A stretch of 64,000 nucleotides of DNA from Locusta migratoria (lineage: Eukaryota; Arthropoda; Insecta; Orthoptera; Acrididae), in the NCBI GenBank assembly GCA_026315105.1, contig CM048745.1, positions 283,383,747 through 283,447,746 on the forward strand, written 5' to 3'. A program made the translations under genes and the position numbers. Positions 29,491-40,785 of the stretch are shown in pieces. The notes beneath the pieces are model-generated. The model was not told the DNA's origin and did not search any database. It saw only the letters and a program-made list of their open reading frames with translations. Every line of letters begins with the position of its first letter. Within the stretch, counting starts at the first letter, position 1.

Positions 29491-30579
29491 TTACCTGTAA
29501 TTACCTGATGACTTCAGTAAATGCTTAAATTGATGTCCTTCAACTTCAATGCATTTGGCAATAAGCGTAACGAAATTCCTTTCAACAGCGACTAATTCGC
29601 CTTCGGTAATGTTCGCACATGATTTGACAAAGTGCCGACTCATGTTTTCAGACGTTGTCGGTGAATAACGATAGCAAATATCCTGCAATTTTCCACACAG
29701 AAAGAAATCTGGTGATGTACGATCCAGTGAACGTCGGGCCATGGTATGGTGCTTCTACGATCAATCCACCTGTCATTAAATATTCCATTTAAGACCACTG
29801 CAACTGCAAACGAGCCATGTGCCGGACATCCATAATGTTGAATGTACATCGCCATTCTGCCATGTAGTAAAACATCTTGTAGTAAAATCGATAGAACATT
29901 ACGTAAGAAATCAGCATACATTGCACCATTTAGATTGCCATCGATAAAATAGGGGCTAATTATCCTTCCTCCCATAATGCCGCACCATACATTAACCCAT
30001 CTAGGTCACTGATGTTCCACTTGTCACAGCCATCGTAGATTTTCCGTTGCCAAATTGTGCATATTATGCCGGTTTACGTTACCTCTGTTTGTGAATGACG
30101 CTTCGTCACTAAACAGAAACGCGTGAAAAAAAAATGTTATCGTCCCGTAATTTATCTTGTGCCCAGTGGCGAAAATGTACACGACGTTCAAAGTCTTCGC
30201 CATGCAAATCCTGGTGCATAGAAGAAATATGGTACGGGGGAAATTTATGTTGATGTAGAATTCTCAACACCGACGTTTTTGAGATTCCAGATTCTCGCTC
30301 AGTTTGTCTGCTACGGAAGTGCGGATAAGCTGCAGCTGCGGCTAAAACACTTACTTGGGCATCATCACTTGTTGCAGGTCGTGGTTGACGTTTCACTTGT
30401 GACTGAACATTTCCTGTCTCTTTAAATAACGTAAATAACCGACGAAAGGTCCGGACACTTGGATGACGTATTCCAGGGTAACGCCCAAAATACATAGCAA
30501 AAGCCCGTTGAGCATTTTGATCACAATAGCCATACATAAATACGATATCGACATTTTCTACAGTTGGTAAACGGCCCAT
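29491..30579 (-). pseudogene. Transposase of the interrupted Tc1/mariner-like element
   Basis: The 5' part (30579-30109) reads MGRLPTVENVDIVFMYGYCD, a DUF4817-type N-terminus. It is followed by an HTH region (TFRRLFTLFKETGNVQSQVK; ERESGISKTSVLRILHQHKF). The catalytic domain continues in shifted frames: FSDEASFTNRGNVNRHNMHN (near 30100-30050, first Asp intact), IISPYFIDGNLNGAMYADFL, then IQHYGCPAHGS, where family members have QHDGCPAH, so the second catalytic Asp is Tyr. TSPDFFLCGKLQD then holds the third acidic position. Length is about 350 residues, as expected for the family. Frameshifts and the Asp-to-Tyr change make it inactive. Confidence 0.88.
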
Positions 30580-30734
30580 TTTAACACGAGTAATGTATCA
30601 CGAAGCAAATACCGCCCGTCCTAGCGAAATGTTCCGCGATACCACGTGCTTATACGTTTGTGACTATTACAGCGCCATCAATCACAAAGCGAAAGAAGTA
30701 TTCCAAATAAAACATTCATATTTATATACGTATT

Positions 30735-30745
30735 AGACGAATATG
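30735..30745. repeat. Left target-site duplication of the nested RTE LINE
   Basis: AGACGAATATG, repeated exactly at 34193-34203. Together the flanks rejoin the split right inverted repeat of the host transposon. Confidence 0.93.
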
Positions 30746-30934
30746 CCACCCTCATGAACCACAGACATTGCGGATGTGGGGTGGCTTGCGTGCCTCAATC
30801 ATGCAGATAGCCGTACCGTAGATGCAACCACAGCGGAGTGGTATCTGTGGAGAGGCCAGACAAACGTGTGGTTCCTGAGGAGGGGTAGCAGTCTTTTCAG
30901 TACTTACAGAGGCAACAGTCTGGATGATTGACTG

Positions 30935-31124
30935 CCGGCCGCAGTGGCTGAGCAGTCTGCGGCGCGCCAGTCGCAGTCTGCAAGGGCCGCTACGGTCGGG
31001 GGTTCGAATCGTTCCTCGGGCATGGATGTTTGTGACGTCTTCAGTATAAGGTAGTTCATAAGTAGTTTGTAAGTTTAGGGACTGATGACCCCGCAGTTAA
31101 GTCCCTTAAGCTTAAGAAACATTT
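30935..31124 (+). repeat. tRNA-related SINE, family A (copy 6), nested in the RTE LINE
   Basis: The 12-bp target duplication GATGATTGACTG (30923-30934) / GATGGTTGACTG (31125-31136) has one mismatch. This is the third layer of nesting. Confidence 0.93.
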
Positions 31125-31384
31125 GATGGTTGACTGAGCTGGCCTTGTAACATCAGCTAACATGGCTTTGCCATGCAGTTACTACGAACGGCTGAAAGCA
31201 AGGGGAAACTGAAGTCGTTACTTTTCCCGAGAACATGCAGCTCTACTGTATGAACATATGATGGCGTCTTCTTGGGTAAAATAGTCCCCCAAACGGATCT
31301 CCGGGCAGGTACTACTCGGGAGGAGGAGTCATTAAGAAAAACAAAACAGGCATTCTACGGGTCAGAGCGTGGATTGTACTAACC

Positions 31385-34140
31385 CGTAATCGTGTAGGTA
31401 AATTAGAAAATTTGAAAAGGGAAATGGATAGGTTAAAGTTAGATATGATAGGGATTAGTGAAGTTTGCTTGCAGGATGAACAGGAATTCTTGTCGGGTGA
31501 GTCCAGGATTATAAATACAAAATCAGTTAGTGGTAATGCAGGGACAGGTCTGATAATGGATAAGAAAATAGGAATGCGGGTAAGTTACTATCGACAGCAT
31601 AGTGAATGCATTATCGTTGCAAAGGTAGACACAAAACCAACACCAACCACAGTAGTGCAAGATTATGTGCCAACTAGCTTGGCCGATGATGAGGATCTCG
31701 AAGAAATGTATGAGGAGATAAAAGAAATCATTCAGAAAGTTAAGGGAGACAAAAACTTGATTGGCATTGGGGACTGGATCTCGATAGCAGGAAGAGAAGG
31801 AAATGTAGTCGGTGAATATGGACTGGGAAAAAGAAATGAAAGATAAGATCGCTTGGTAGAATTTTGTGTAGAGCACAATTTAATGGCCACCAACACTTGG
31901 TTTAAACATCATGAAAGATGGCTGTATACGTGGAAGACACCAGGGGACACTGGAAGGTACCAGATCGACTTTATAATGGTAAGGAATAGATTTAGAAACC
32001 AGGTTTTAAACTGTAAGACATATCCAGGGGCAGATATAGACTCTGATCATAACTTATTGGTTATGAACTGCAGATTAAAACTTAAGAGACTGCAGAAAGG
32101 TATAAAGGTTAGGAGATGGAACCTGGACAAATTGTATGAACCAGAGGTGGTGGAACATTAGGCAAGGATTGGCTGAATCTGGGGAAAGTAATACAGTAGA
32201 AGAAGGCTGGTAGCTCTGAGAGATAGGTAGTCAATACCGCAGATAAACATATAGGCAGAAGAACGAGGCCTAATAGAAATCCCTGGATAACACAGGATAT
32301 ACTGAACTTAATTGGTGAGAGGTGAAAATATAAAAATTCAGCAAGTGAAGCAGGCAAAAGGGAGTACAAACGTCTGAAAAATTAGATTGACAGGAAGGGC
32401 AGGCTGGCGAAGCAGGAGTGGCTAGTAGAAGAATGTATAACTAGGGGAAAGATAGCTAGCCGCTACAGGAAAATAAGAGATATTTGGAGACAAAAACGAA
32501 GCTGTGTGAATATCAAGAACTCAGACGGAAAACCAGTACTAAGCAAAGAGGGGAAAACTGAAATGTGGAAGGAATATATAGAGAGCCTATACAAAGAAAA
32601 TTAAACTGAAGGCAGTATTCTAGAAATGGAAGACGAGGTGGAGGAAGATAAGATAGGAGATATGATACTGCGGGAAGAATTTGACAGAGCTGAAAGATTT
32701 GAGTCGAAACAAGGCCCCTGAAATAGATGACATTCCGTTTGAGCTGCTGAGCCAGACATGAACAAATTGTTCCATCTGGTATGCAAAATGTATGGGACGG
32801 GGGAAATACCCTCAGACTTCAAGAAGAATATCGTAATTCCAATTCCAAAGAAAGCAAGTGCAGACAAATGTGAAAATTACAGAACTATCAGTTTAATAAG
32901 TAATGGTTGCAAAATACTAACACGAATTATTTTACAGACGAATGGAAAAACTTGTGGAATCCGATCTCGAGGAAGATCAGTTTGGATTTAAGAGAAATGT
33001 AGGAACGCGGGAGGCATTAGTCACATTATAGCTTATCTTAGACGATGGGTTAAGGAAAGAAAAACCTACGTTTTTAGCATTTGTAGATTTAGAGATAGCT
33101 TTCGACAATGTCGACTGGAATACACTCTTTCAAATTCTGAAGGCAGCAGGGGTAAAATATAGGGAGCGAAGAGTTATATTCAACCTATACAAAAACCAGA
33201 CAGCGATTATTAGAGTCGAAGGGCACGAAAGGGAAGCAGAGGTTGGGAAGGGAGTAAGACAGGGTTGTAGCCTTTCCCCAATGTTGTTCAATCTGTACAT
33301 TGAGCAAGCAGCGAAGGAATGCAAGAGAAATTTTGAGAGGGAATTAAACTTCAGGGAGAAGAAATGAAAAATTTCCGATTTGCCGATGACAGTAATTTTG
33401 TCAGAGACTGCAAAGGATCTGGAAGAGCAATTGAATGGAGTGGACAGTGTCTTGAAAGGAATATATAAAATGATCATTAACAAGAGTAAACGAGGGTAAT
33501 GGAATGGAATGTTAGAAAATAAGGCGATGCTGACGGAATTAGATTAGGTAATGAGACATTAAAAGTAGTAGATGAATTTTGTTATTTGGGTAGCAAGATA
33601 ACTTCTGATGGCCGATGTAAAGAAGATATAATATGCAGAATGGCTATGGGAAGAAAATCATTTAAAAAAAAGCGAAGCTTGCTAACATCCAATATTAATT
33701 TAAATATTAAAAAGTCCTTTCTGATGAAAGCATTTGTGTGGAGTGTAGCATTCTATGGGAGTCAAACGTGGACGACAAGGAGTTCAGACAAACAGATGAT
33801 AGAAGCTTTTGAAATATGGTGCTAAAGACGAATGCTGAAAATTAGTTGGGTAGATCACGTAACTAATGAGGAGGTGCTTAACCTAATTGAGGAGAAAGGG
33901 AGTTTCTGGCATATCCTGACTAGGAGAAGGGATAGGTTGGTAGGGCACATTCTGGGACATCGAGGAATCGTCTACTTAGCATTATAAGGAAGTGTGTTGG
34001 GGAAAAATCGTAGAGGGACACATAAGGACGAATACAGTAAGCAGATTTATAAGGATGTAGGTTGTCGAACGTATTCTCAGATGAAGAGACTTGCACAGGC
34101 CAGGGTAGCGTGGAGAGCTACATCAAACCAGTCTGCGGAC
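31385..34140 (+). pseudogene. RTE LINE polyprotein (endonuclease plus reverse transcriptase), broken
   Basis: The endonuclease half (31412-32161) reads MDRLKLDMIGISEVCLQDEQ, GNAGTGLIMDKKIGMR, LIGIGDW (GDWN expected), RYQIDFIMV and SDHNLLVMN. The reverse transcriptase half reads FKKNIVIPIPKKASADKCEN, YRTISLISNGCKIL, FLAFVDLEIAFDNVDWN-like, and GVRQGCSLSPMLFNLYIEQA (about 33247-33310), with FADD just before a frameshift at about 33385. The C-terminal domain gives FCYLGSKITSDGRC and AFYGSQTWTTRSSDKQMIEA. At least five stops or frameshifts break the frame. RTE elements normally encode one protein of this layout. Inactive. Confidence 0.9.
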
Positions 34141-34192
34141 TGAAAACCACCACCACTACCACCACCACCACACCACCACCAACAACAACAAC

Positions 34193-34203
34193 AGACGAAT
34201 ATG
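34193..34203. repeat. Right target-site duplication of the nested RTE LINE
   Basis: AGACGAATATG, identical to 30735-30745. Confidence 0.93.
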
Positions 34204-34462
34204 TGTTTAAAAATGGGGGTCCCTATTAAAAAAAAAAATATGCAGTCGATATCCGTTTGACCTATGGCACCGACATCTAGCGGGCCAACCATACCGATAT
34301 CTGTTTCCTCGTTCAAGCTAGAAACGTTTTGTTCTTTGTAGTTTTTTCGTTTGATGCTTATTTCGTGAGATATTTGGCCCGTTCACGAACAATGGACTAT
34401 AATGTATACCCTGTTTGCATGACACATTTTAACACACAATAATTTGTGTGCTAAGCAAGGGT

Positions 34463-34497
34463 CTGAAGATAGTAATATTGGATTACCGAAACTAGTC
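34463..34497 (+). other. Hammerhead-like stem-loop
   Basis: CTGAAGA (34463-34469), then a short spacer, the stem GTAAT/ATTAC, and C-GAA-ACTAGT-C, where ACTAGT is palindromic. The core differs by one base from CTGATGA. It is interrupted on its right by the SINE at 34501. Confidence 0.4.
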
Positions 34498-34500
34498 ACT

Positions 34501-34690
34501 GCCGCGGCCGAATAGCCCTACGCACTGAGTCGCCCTCCTACGGTGCGCACGGCCGTTCCACGTCGGAGTCCTCTCTCGGGCGTGGGTGTTTCTGTTGTTC
34601 TTAGGATAAGTGAGTTTAAGTAGTTTGTAATATTAGGGACCGATAACCACTGCATTTAGCTCCCATAACTTTACGAACATTTGAATGTTT
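34501..34690 (+). repeat. tRNA-related SINE, family A-like, diverged (copy 7)
   Basis: A diverged head and standard tail (TTTAAGTAGTTTGTAATATT). The probable 9-bp target duplication AACTAGTCA / AACTAATCA has one mismatch. This suggests an older insertion than the clean copies. Confidence 0.8.
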
Positions 34691-34995
34691 GTAACTAATC
34701 ATCAAAAAGTTTCATAATGTGAAAGTGTTTTATTTATGAAACAGCTCATTTAGTTCAAGATTTTAACCGATGACTTGAATCTGATCATTCAGCAACGCCT
34801 CGGTCACTAAAAGAAAAGTATATGAGCTCCGGGAATAATAAAGAAAAATTTTAAAATGTCAGATATTTTTCTATTTTCGTAAGCTATTGGGGAAAATATT
34901 GTACGAATGCCTTGTAGGTAACACATTTTTAACCAAAGGAATTGTAAAAATAATTAATTTTAAGATAATAAACAGGAACAACAAAATAACTGTAT

Positions 34996-35457
34996 ACATT
35001 TTTCTATTACGAGGTATGTTCAAAAAATTCGTGAACTTTCTCCACAATTTTTTTCTAAGCTTATCTTTTACCTATTCCGCACGGTCTCCTTCGAAATAGT
35101 CTACAATTAATAAATCGCCTCCCACATCGTTTCCACTTCCTGAAGTAGTCTTGGTACCCAGACCTCTTGATGGTTCGCTCGAAGCGCCGTCTGCGAATTT
35201 TGTTATTTTACCTCGTCTATAGTTTTAGTTTTGGAAATAAAAATGTACGGAGTGGCCAGGTCTTGGAAGTACGGTGGATGGTGCAAGATAGTGGTTACGT
35301 TTATTGTGCAGTAGTCACGGACCCACAGGGATGGATATGCAGGTCCATTATCGTGATGCAGAAGCGACGGACTCTCTCGCCACATTTGAGGGCGCTTCCT
35401 TCTCACATTTTCTCGCACGCGTCGCAACAGGTCCCGACAGTACCATAAATTTAACAA
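34996..35457 (-). pseudogene. mariner transposase fragment (C-terminal half)
   Basis: The minus frame 35457-35203 reads WRESPSLLHHDNGPAYPSLW and TTILHHPPYFQDLA, the second catalytic block and the HPPYSPDLAP block of mariner (SETMAR-type) transposases. A shifted frame adds FRKWKRCGRRF near the C-terminus. The end TACGAGGTATGTTCAAAAAA at about 35010 resembles a mariner terminal repeat. 5'-truncated and frameshifted. Confidence 0.85.
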
Positions 35458-35770
35458 TTTTTCCCTGTGGCACGAATTCGTAATGAACTAGCCAGAATTG
35501 GATTATTAAACTTTGCGATGTTATTCTTAAAGAATTAAGCTAATAAATTACGCAATATAAAGTCGCATTTTCTTAGCGATTTTTCTGTGTTGTTGTTGTT
35601 GTTGTTGTTCTGGTCTTCAGTCCGCAGACTCGTTTGATGCAGTTCTCCACGCTACCCTGTCCTCTGAAAGCCCCTCCATCTGAGATAGGTACTGCAAATT
35701 ACATCCTTTTGAATCTGTTTACTATATTCGTCCCGCGGTCTCCCTCTACGATTTTTACCCCACACACTTC

Positions 35771-35970
35771 AAAATGTTCAAATGTTTGTATAGCTTATGG
35801 AACTTAACTACGGGGTCATCAGTCCCTAAACTTACAAACTACTTATCAACTATCTTATCCTAAGGACGGCACAAATATCCATGCCCGAGGGGGGATTCGA
35901 ACCCCCGGCCGTAGTGGCCGTGCAGACCATGACTGAAGCGCCTCAGTCCCCTCGGCCACCGCGGCCGGCC
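35771..35970 (-). repeat. tRNA-related SINE, family A (copy 8), nested in an RTE LINE
   Basis: Full-length minus-strand copy. Flanks CACACACTTC (35761-35770) and CATACACTCG (35971-35980) look like a decayed target duplication. Confidence 0.9.
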
Positions 35971-36350
35971 CATACACTCGTTGACGGATGTGTCCTACCA
36001 ACCTATCCCTTCTCTTAGTCAGGATATGCCAGAAACTCATTTTCTCTCCAATTCGGTTAAGCACCTCCTCATTAGTTAACTTGATCTACTCATCTAATCT
36101 TCGTCATTCGTCTGCAGCACCACATTTCGAAAGCTTATATCATCATTTTGTCTGAACTCCTTATTGTCCACGTTTCACTCCCATATAATGCTGCATAATG
36201 CATAATGTTTTCAGAAAGGACTTCCTAACATTGAAACTAATATTGGTTGTAGACCAATTTCGCTTCTTCAGAAACGCTTTTCATCCCATAGCCATTCTGC
36301 ATTTAATATCTTCTACACTTCGGCCATCAGAAGTTACGGTATCATGCTGC

Positions 36351-36352
<2 letters not shown>

Positions 36353-36382
<30 letters not shown>
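36353..36382. repeat. (A)30 homopolymer inside an RTE copy
   Basis: An A run followed by ATTAAAAAA within the RTE sequence, where sister copies (4860-4875) have only a short A/C-rich stretch. Confidence 0.9.
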
Positions 36383-36384
<2 letters not shown>

Positions 36385-36649
36385 AAAAAACCTCATCCAC
36401 TACTTTTATTGTCTCATTACCTAATCTAATTCCTTCGGCAGCGGGTGATTTTCTGACACTACATTCCATTACCTTTGTTTTACTCTTGTTAATTTTCATC
36501 TGATACCTTCCTTTCAAGACACTGTCCATTCCGTTTAATTGCTCTTCCAGGTCTTTTGCCATCTCTGACAGAATTACTATGTCGTCAGCAAACCGCAAGG
36601 TATTTATTCCCTCGTCATGAAATTTTTTTTCTCTATATCTGGCATTAAG

Positions 36650-37857
36650 AGATTTAGAAAAACCACGAGAAACATAGATCTGTTTGATGGGGCGTTATAT
36701 GAGCCTCTCACCAGCTTAGTATCTCCGTCTCTAAAAGACCTGCAGTGTTTCTCTAAGTAAGTCGGCCGATGGGAGAACTGTCGTTAATTGTGCGACTGCT
36801 GGTACACTGTTACGAAATAACAAAATTTTTTTATGATGTGGAAACTCGTGTTATGATTTAAAATGGTATTAAGAAAAGCGACGTAACTGATTCGCTGGCA
36901 GTGCGCCACAGTGTACTTCAGGGATAGTAAGAAACATTTTTCACAGGAAAAAATAGGTTAGGAAATGACCGTTGAAGACTTAACGCGAGCTCGGATTAAA
37001 AGAGAATAATGAATAAAATCGTCCAAGAAACCGTCGAAGTACGGTTCTAAATTTGCTGAATCCATTATAAAAACTAAATTTGACTGGCAGGCTAGGGTTT
37101 GAGCACCGCTCCTTCCGAAAGCAGATAAAGTCCTGTGAATACTGTTGCCTCTTGACTTGGGACAGCTAAGCGAAAGTGATTTAAACAGCAGTAACTAAAC
37201 TACTACATTGAGTGGCTCTACTTCTCAGGCTTGTTTTTATTCTTAACGAAATATTTTGAACGAAGTAGAGTTTTCTGCATCTAAGGATCATAGAGTACTT
37301 GCTTGTTATGAGTAGTGCAATGTGTAAACGAGGAGTCAGCAGTGCTCTGCGCCCTTTCCGCAACCGCCAGTCGTGAGCTCCGTGTTCCTATCGGCAAAAG
37401 TTGCTTGCAGCCTTTCAGATATCTGTCCAGTTTACAAAGACTAGACAGATCCCGTCGCTGATCACGACCGTGAAACCGCTAAGCGCCCAGCAACTCGGCA
37501 ACTGCTTCAGTGGCTTGGTGCAGTAGTTCCGACAAATGTTTCCAACCTTTTGCTGCCGAGGTCGTCCCACGAGGCGTGAAGTAAAACGTATTCTCCTGTC
37601 TCATTCGCTAACTTGTAGTGCTGCGGTTTGGAGTGTTTTCGAAACAGGCTTGTCAGTCTCACAAAGATGTTAAAAAAATAAATCTGGTGCAGTGAAATAA
37701 CAGAGAATGCTTTACTGACGCAACATCACCCCCGCAAATGTGGAACGGGGTCGGTTTCTCATTGTACTATTTTGAGTAGTCATTTTTAAGCGTACACCTC
37801 CGCATTCAATGAGCAATAGACTCTACACAAAATTTTGAAATGCTTTCAGCGACTAAC
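36650..37857. other. No gene recognised
   Basis: Unassigned. GTTTCCAACCTTTTGCTGCC near 37540 is weakly reminiscent of a hAT end. No coding frame is supported. Confidence 0.55.
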
Positions 37858-37869
37858 AGAATATTATCG

Positions 37870-38068
37870 CCGGCCGCGGTGGCCGAGGGGACTGAGGCGC
37901 TCCAGTCACGGTCTGCACGGCCACTACGGTCGGGGGTTCGAATCCCACCTCGGGCATGGATATTTTGTACCGTCCTTGGTATTAGCTAGTTCATAAGTAG
38001 TTTGTAAGTTTAGGGACTGATGACCCCGTAGTTAAGTCCCATAAGCTATACAAACATTTGAACATTTT
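37870..38068 (+). repeat. tRNA-related SINE, family A (copy 9)
   Basis: Full-length. The 12-bp target duplication AGAATATTATCG / AGAATGTTATCG (37858-37869, 38069-38080) has one mismatch. Confidence 0.94.
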
Positions 38069-38118
38069 AGAATGTTATCGACGATACAGCGTATGAGCAC
38101 TATGTTTATTTCCGCCAC

Positions 38119-38184
38119 GCGAAATGGCCGCGTCGTCTAAGGCGTTATGGTACGATCTGGGCGGTCGCTCCTGCAGCTTTTCCC

Positions 38185-38238
<54 letters not shown>

Positions 38239-38315
38239 GTCCTTAGTGTATGTTAAAGTAGTTCGTAAGTCTAGGGACTGATGACCATAGGAGTTTGGTT
38301 TTGAACGTTTGATTT
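38119..38315 (+). repeat. SINE family B with internal (TG)n
   Basis: tRNA-like head (AATGGCCGCGTCGTCTAAGG), (TG)n at 38187-38235, then tail (TCTAGGGACTGATGACCATA). The repeat sits exactly between head and tail. Confidence 0.85.
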
Positions 38316-39366
38316 TTTAATCTCTTCCTTGGTCGGGTTAATTTAATATATGGGACCCTCGGTTGCGCTGTTTTGCTGACAGTATAGGAAATGGAACATT
38401 CAGCATTAATCACAGTGATTGACTCGTGAGCGTTAAAAAATTTCCTCGCGGCTGACGATTTGTTGCTGGAATTATCGCATCGATATCACGGCAGTTGATG
38501 CTCCGTGTAGTAGCAGCTGCACGTAAACGAGAGTGAACAAAAGGCTGGGAGGTGGTGTTAGCAAACGAGACTGAAAGCCGGCCAAGCGGCCCGCATACCG
38601 GCAGTGGCAGCCGAGTGCGGCAGCTCGCAGAGAAACCGCTCGCGCTTCCTCCACACGTAACGTTACGGCTGCTCTGCGTGTTGCACGGCCGTTCCAAGTG
38701 TTGACGCAAGCCGCGCCGCGCCGACGCGTCCTTGGGGCCGTGTCCAGCGTGTCGCGCATTTCGTTTTTCTCCGTTTACAGAAGTTCACATTCGAGAGAGG
38801 ATATAAATTCTTGACATCGACTTTGCATGAGCCATATTGACGAGAGAGAAACGGCGATTCCGTGATTTTATTACAAACTTTGAGGGAGGGTGGAGCAGGG
38901 TAACTGCAGAGCCGGTTCTCGAATGGGACGAACCGTGCCACCGGCTAGAGCGGCAGATTATAGTGCCGACAAAATTTAGAATTTTGATATGGTTCCAAGT
39001 GAATGAATTTTAATGTGGCACAAACATGTTGAATTAACAAGAGAATGAAATTATTGCAGAAATGAAGTGTGAGAATAATTTGGTAATGCTTATCATACGT
39101 GACGTCTTGAAGGAATTATCAACGCTTTGTTGAAACTGATGATAAACGAACTTACGGAGATTATCATCTTGCTGCCAGTGGGCATTGAATTAAATCACAG
39201 TTGAAAACTGTGCCAGGTCGTTATTTGAGCCCAGGTGTCCTGCGTACGAAGAATTCGTGCTTACCACTTCGCTACCTGCACACTGATCACCGCGACTGGA
39301 CGCTCTACCCTAGCACTTCTTCTGGCAGACCCATATTTTCAACTTATCCACACACACTACGGATTT
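38316..39366. other. No gene recognised; CpG-rich patch 38440-38790
   Basis: About 350 bp rich in CpG (for example GCCGCGCCGCGCCGACGCG near 38710), followed by CTCCGTTTACAG on the plus strand near 38770, an acceptor-like site. The patch could be a host first exon or promoter, but no start codon and donor combination convinces me. Confidence 0.4.
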
Positions 39367-39560
39367 GCCGGCCGCGGTGGCCGAGGAGATTGCGGCGCGT
39401 CAGTCAAAGTCTGCACGGCCGCTACGGTCGGGGGTTCGAATCCCCTCTCGGGCATGGATGTTTGTATCGTCTTCAGTTTAAGGTAGTTCATAAGTAGTTT
39501 GTAAGTTTAGGGACTGATGACCCAGCAGTTAAGTCCCTTAAGCTTAACAGACATTTGAAC
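39367..39560 (+). repeat. tRNA-related SINE, family A (copy 10)
   Basis: Full-length with B box GGTTCGAATCC at about 39433. The flanks are only weakly duplicated. Confidence 0.9.
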
Positions 39561-40144
39561 ACTGGGAATTTAGTACTCCTGTCCATTTTCATTATTATTC
39601 GCGGAATTTCGTCGTTTCCCTTAATTTACACAGTATGAATAAGCCGCGTTTACTCGTGGACTGATGCACTGCTTCATTTCACATACATACCATATACATC
39701 GCTCGTCTTTCGCCACGCTTCTCTTTTTCTACTTTTGCCCCTTTTTTATAGACTTCTCATTCCTTTTTATTCATCGCGTTAATGCCATAAACGATAGGTA
39801 TTACGATCATACAAAGAAAAACTTGCCAAATCTTATTTTGGCGCTGAATCAATTGGACTGCATTGCACGAATTGTTTATCCAGGTTTGTCGTACGAAAGG
39901 AAGGAAGATTAGTGTTTAAAGCCACGCCAACAGCGTGCTCATTAATGGCGGAGCTCAAGCTCGTATTGTTTGCGCAAGGATAGGATGGAAATCGGTCGTG
40001 TCCATTCGAAAGAACCATCCCGGCATTTGTCTGGAATGATCTGTTTCTTGTACAAGTACGCGTGAACAACGTCATATCTGTTCTGATAAGTATAAAGAAT
40101 TTAAGTCCATATTATTTATTTATCAGGAGACAATAAATAAAGTT

Positions 40145-40146
<2 letters not shown>
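39561..40146. other. No gene recognised
   Basis: AT-rich. The open frame 39664-39912 is unsupported. Confidence 0.55.
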
Positions 40147-40182
<36 letters not shown>

Positions 40183-40318
40183 CATCACGGTCGGGGATTC
40201 GAATCCCCCCGCGGGCATGGATATTTGTGCCGTCCTTAGTTGTAATTAGTTTGTAAGTTTAGGGACTGATGACCCAGTAGTTAAGTCCCATAGACTTTAC
40301 AAACATTTGGACATTTTT
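40147..40318 (+). repeat. (TA)n joined to a 5'-truncated family A SINE (copy 11)
   Basis: (TA)n at 40147-40179 runs directly into the SINE from its B-box region (GGGGATTCGAATCC) to the 3' tail. The A box is missing, so this copy cannot be transcribed from its own promoter. Confidence 0.9.
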
Positions 40319-40785
40319 TTATAAACCCATCCGTTCAATACTGTTTTAACCAGGGTATTATCATGATATACAATTTTTTAATAAACTCCTTAAATCGTTT
40401 ATACCAATCGATTGAGAATTTTTTTTCCGAATAGGGCTATTTACTTAAGCCAAACGCGACAATTTTTAACTTATTGTTCCGGTACTTACCAGTACATATA
40501 TATCATCGATGTATGACATTGTGGAGAATTTCGACTGTCTACAGTGCTGTTTGAGGAGGGGATCTCGAATTTTTCACATGGACTGCAAAAATCCTGCAAT
40601 CGACCCTGATAAATGTATCAATTTGAGGTAAAAGACCGTAGTCGAAAGATAGCTCATAAGCGAATATTTACCAAAAGTTCCTATTAGCCACACTCAGTGA
40701 TAACAAAAGGAGGGGGGGGGGTGTAGTTCAAGAAACCGGAAGGTCTCTAAAGTGTGACAATACATGTTTGATTTAACCGTTAACC
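40319..40785. other. No gene recognised
   Basis: AT-rich, with a G-rich run near 40711-40722. Confidence 0.6.

Larger units (their letters stand above)
30746..34192 (+). mobile_element. RTE-type LINE, near full length, nested in the Tc1/mariner-like element
   Basis: About 3.25 kb without its SINE insert. A 5' region (30746 to about 31390) precedes endonuclease and reverse transcriptase coding in broken frames, and the 3' end has hairpin CAGTC/GACTG and an ACC/AAC-repeat tail (about 34146-34192). The perfect 11-bp target duplication AGACGAATATG is at both ends. The short simple-repeat tail in place of poly-A is characteristic of the RTE clade. Confidence 0.92.
29076..34413 (-). mobile_element. 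Tc1/mariner-superfamily element with long inverted ends, interrupted
   Basis: The left end (from CAGGGTGGTCCATTG, 29076) and right end (to 34413) are inverted repeats of about 300 bp. Both contain ACGAAATAAGCAT and ACTACAAAGAACAAAAC. The right repeat is split: its inner part is at about 30645-30745 and its outer part at 34204-34413, with an RTE LINE between. Without the insert the element is about 1.9 kb. It carries one transposase on the minus strand (29491-30579). The TA dinucleotide precedes the left end (29074-29075); the right flank is less clean. Confidence 0.9.
35591..36640 (-). mobile_element. RTE-type LINE copy, 5'-truncated, with SINE and A-run inside
   Basis: The (GTT)n tail (35591-35611) and hairpin adjoin GGTCTTCAGTCCGCAGACTC. 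Coding remnants on the minus strand include MRFADDIVILSEMAKDLEEQ (36598 downwards) and RIGEKMSFWHILTKRRDRLV (about 35990-36060). Interrupted by a SINE (35771-35970) and by a 30-base A run (36353-36382). Confidence 0.88.
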
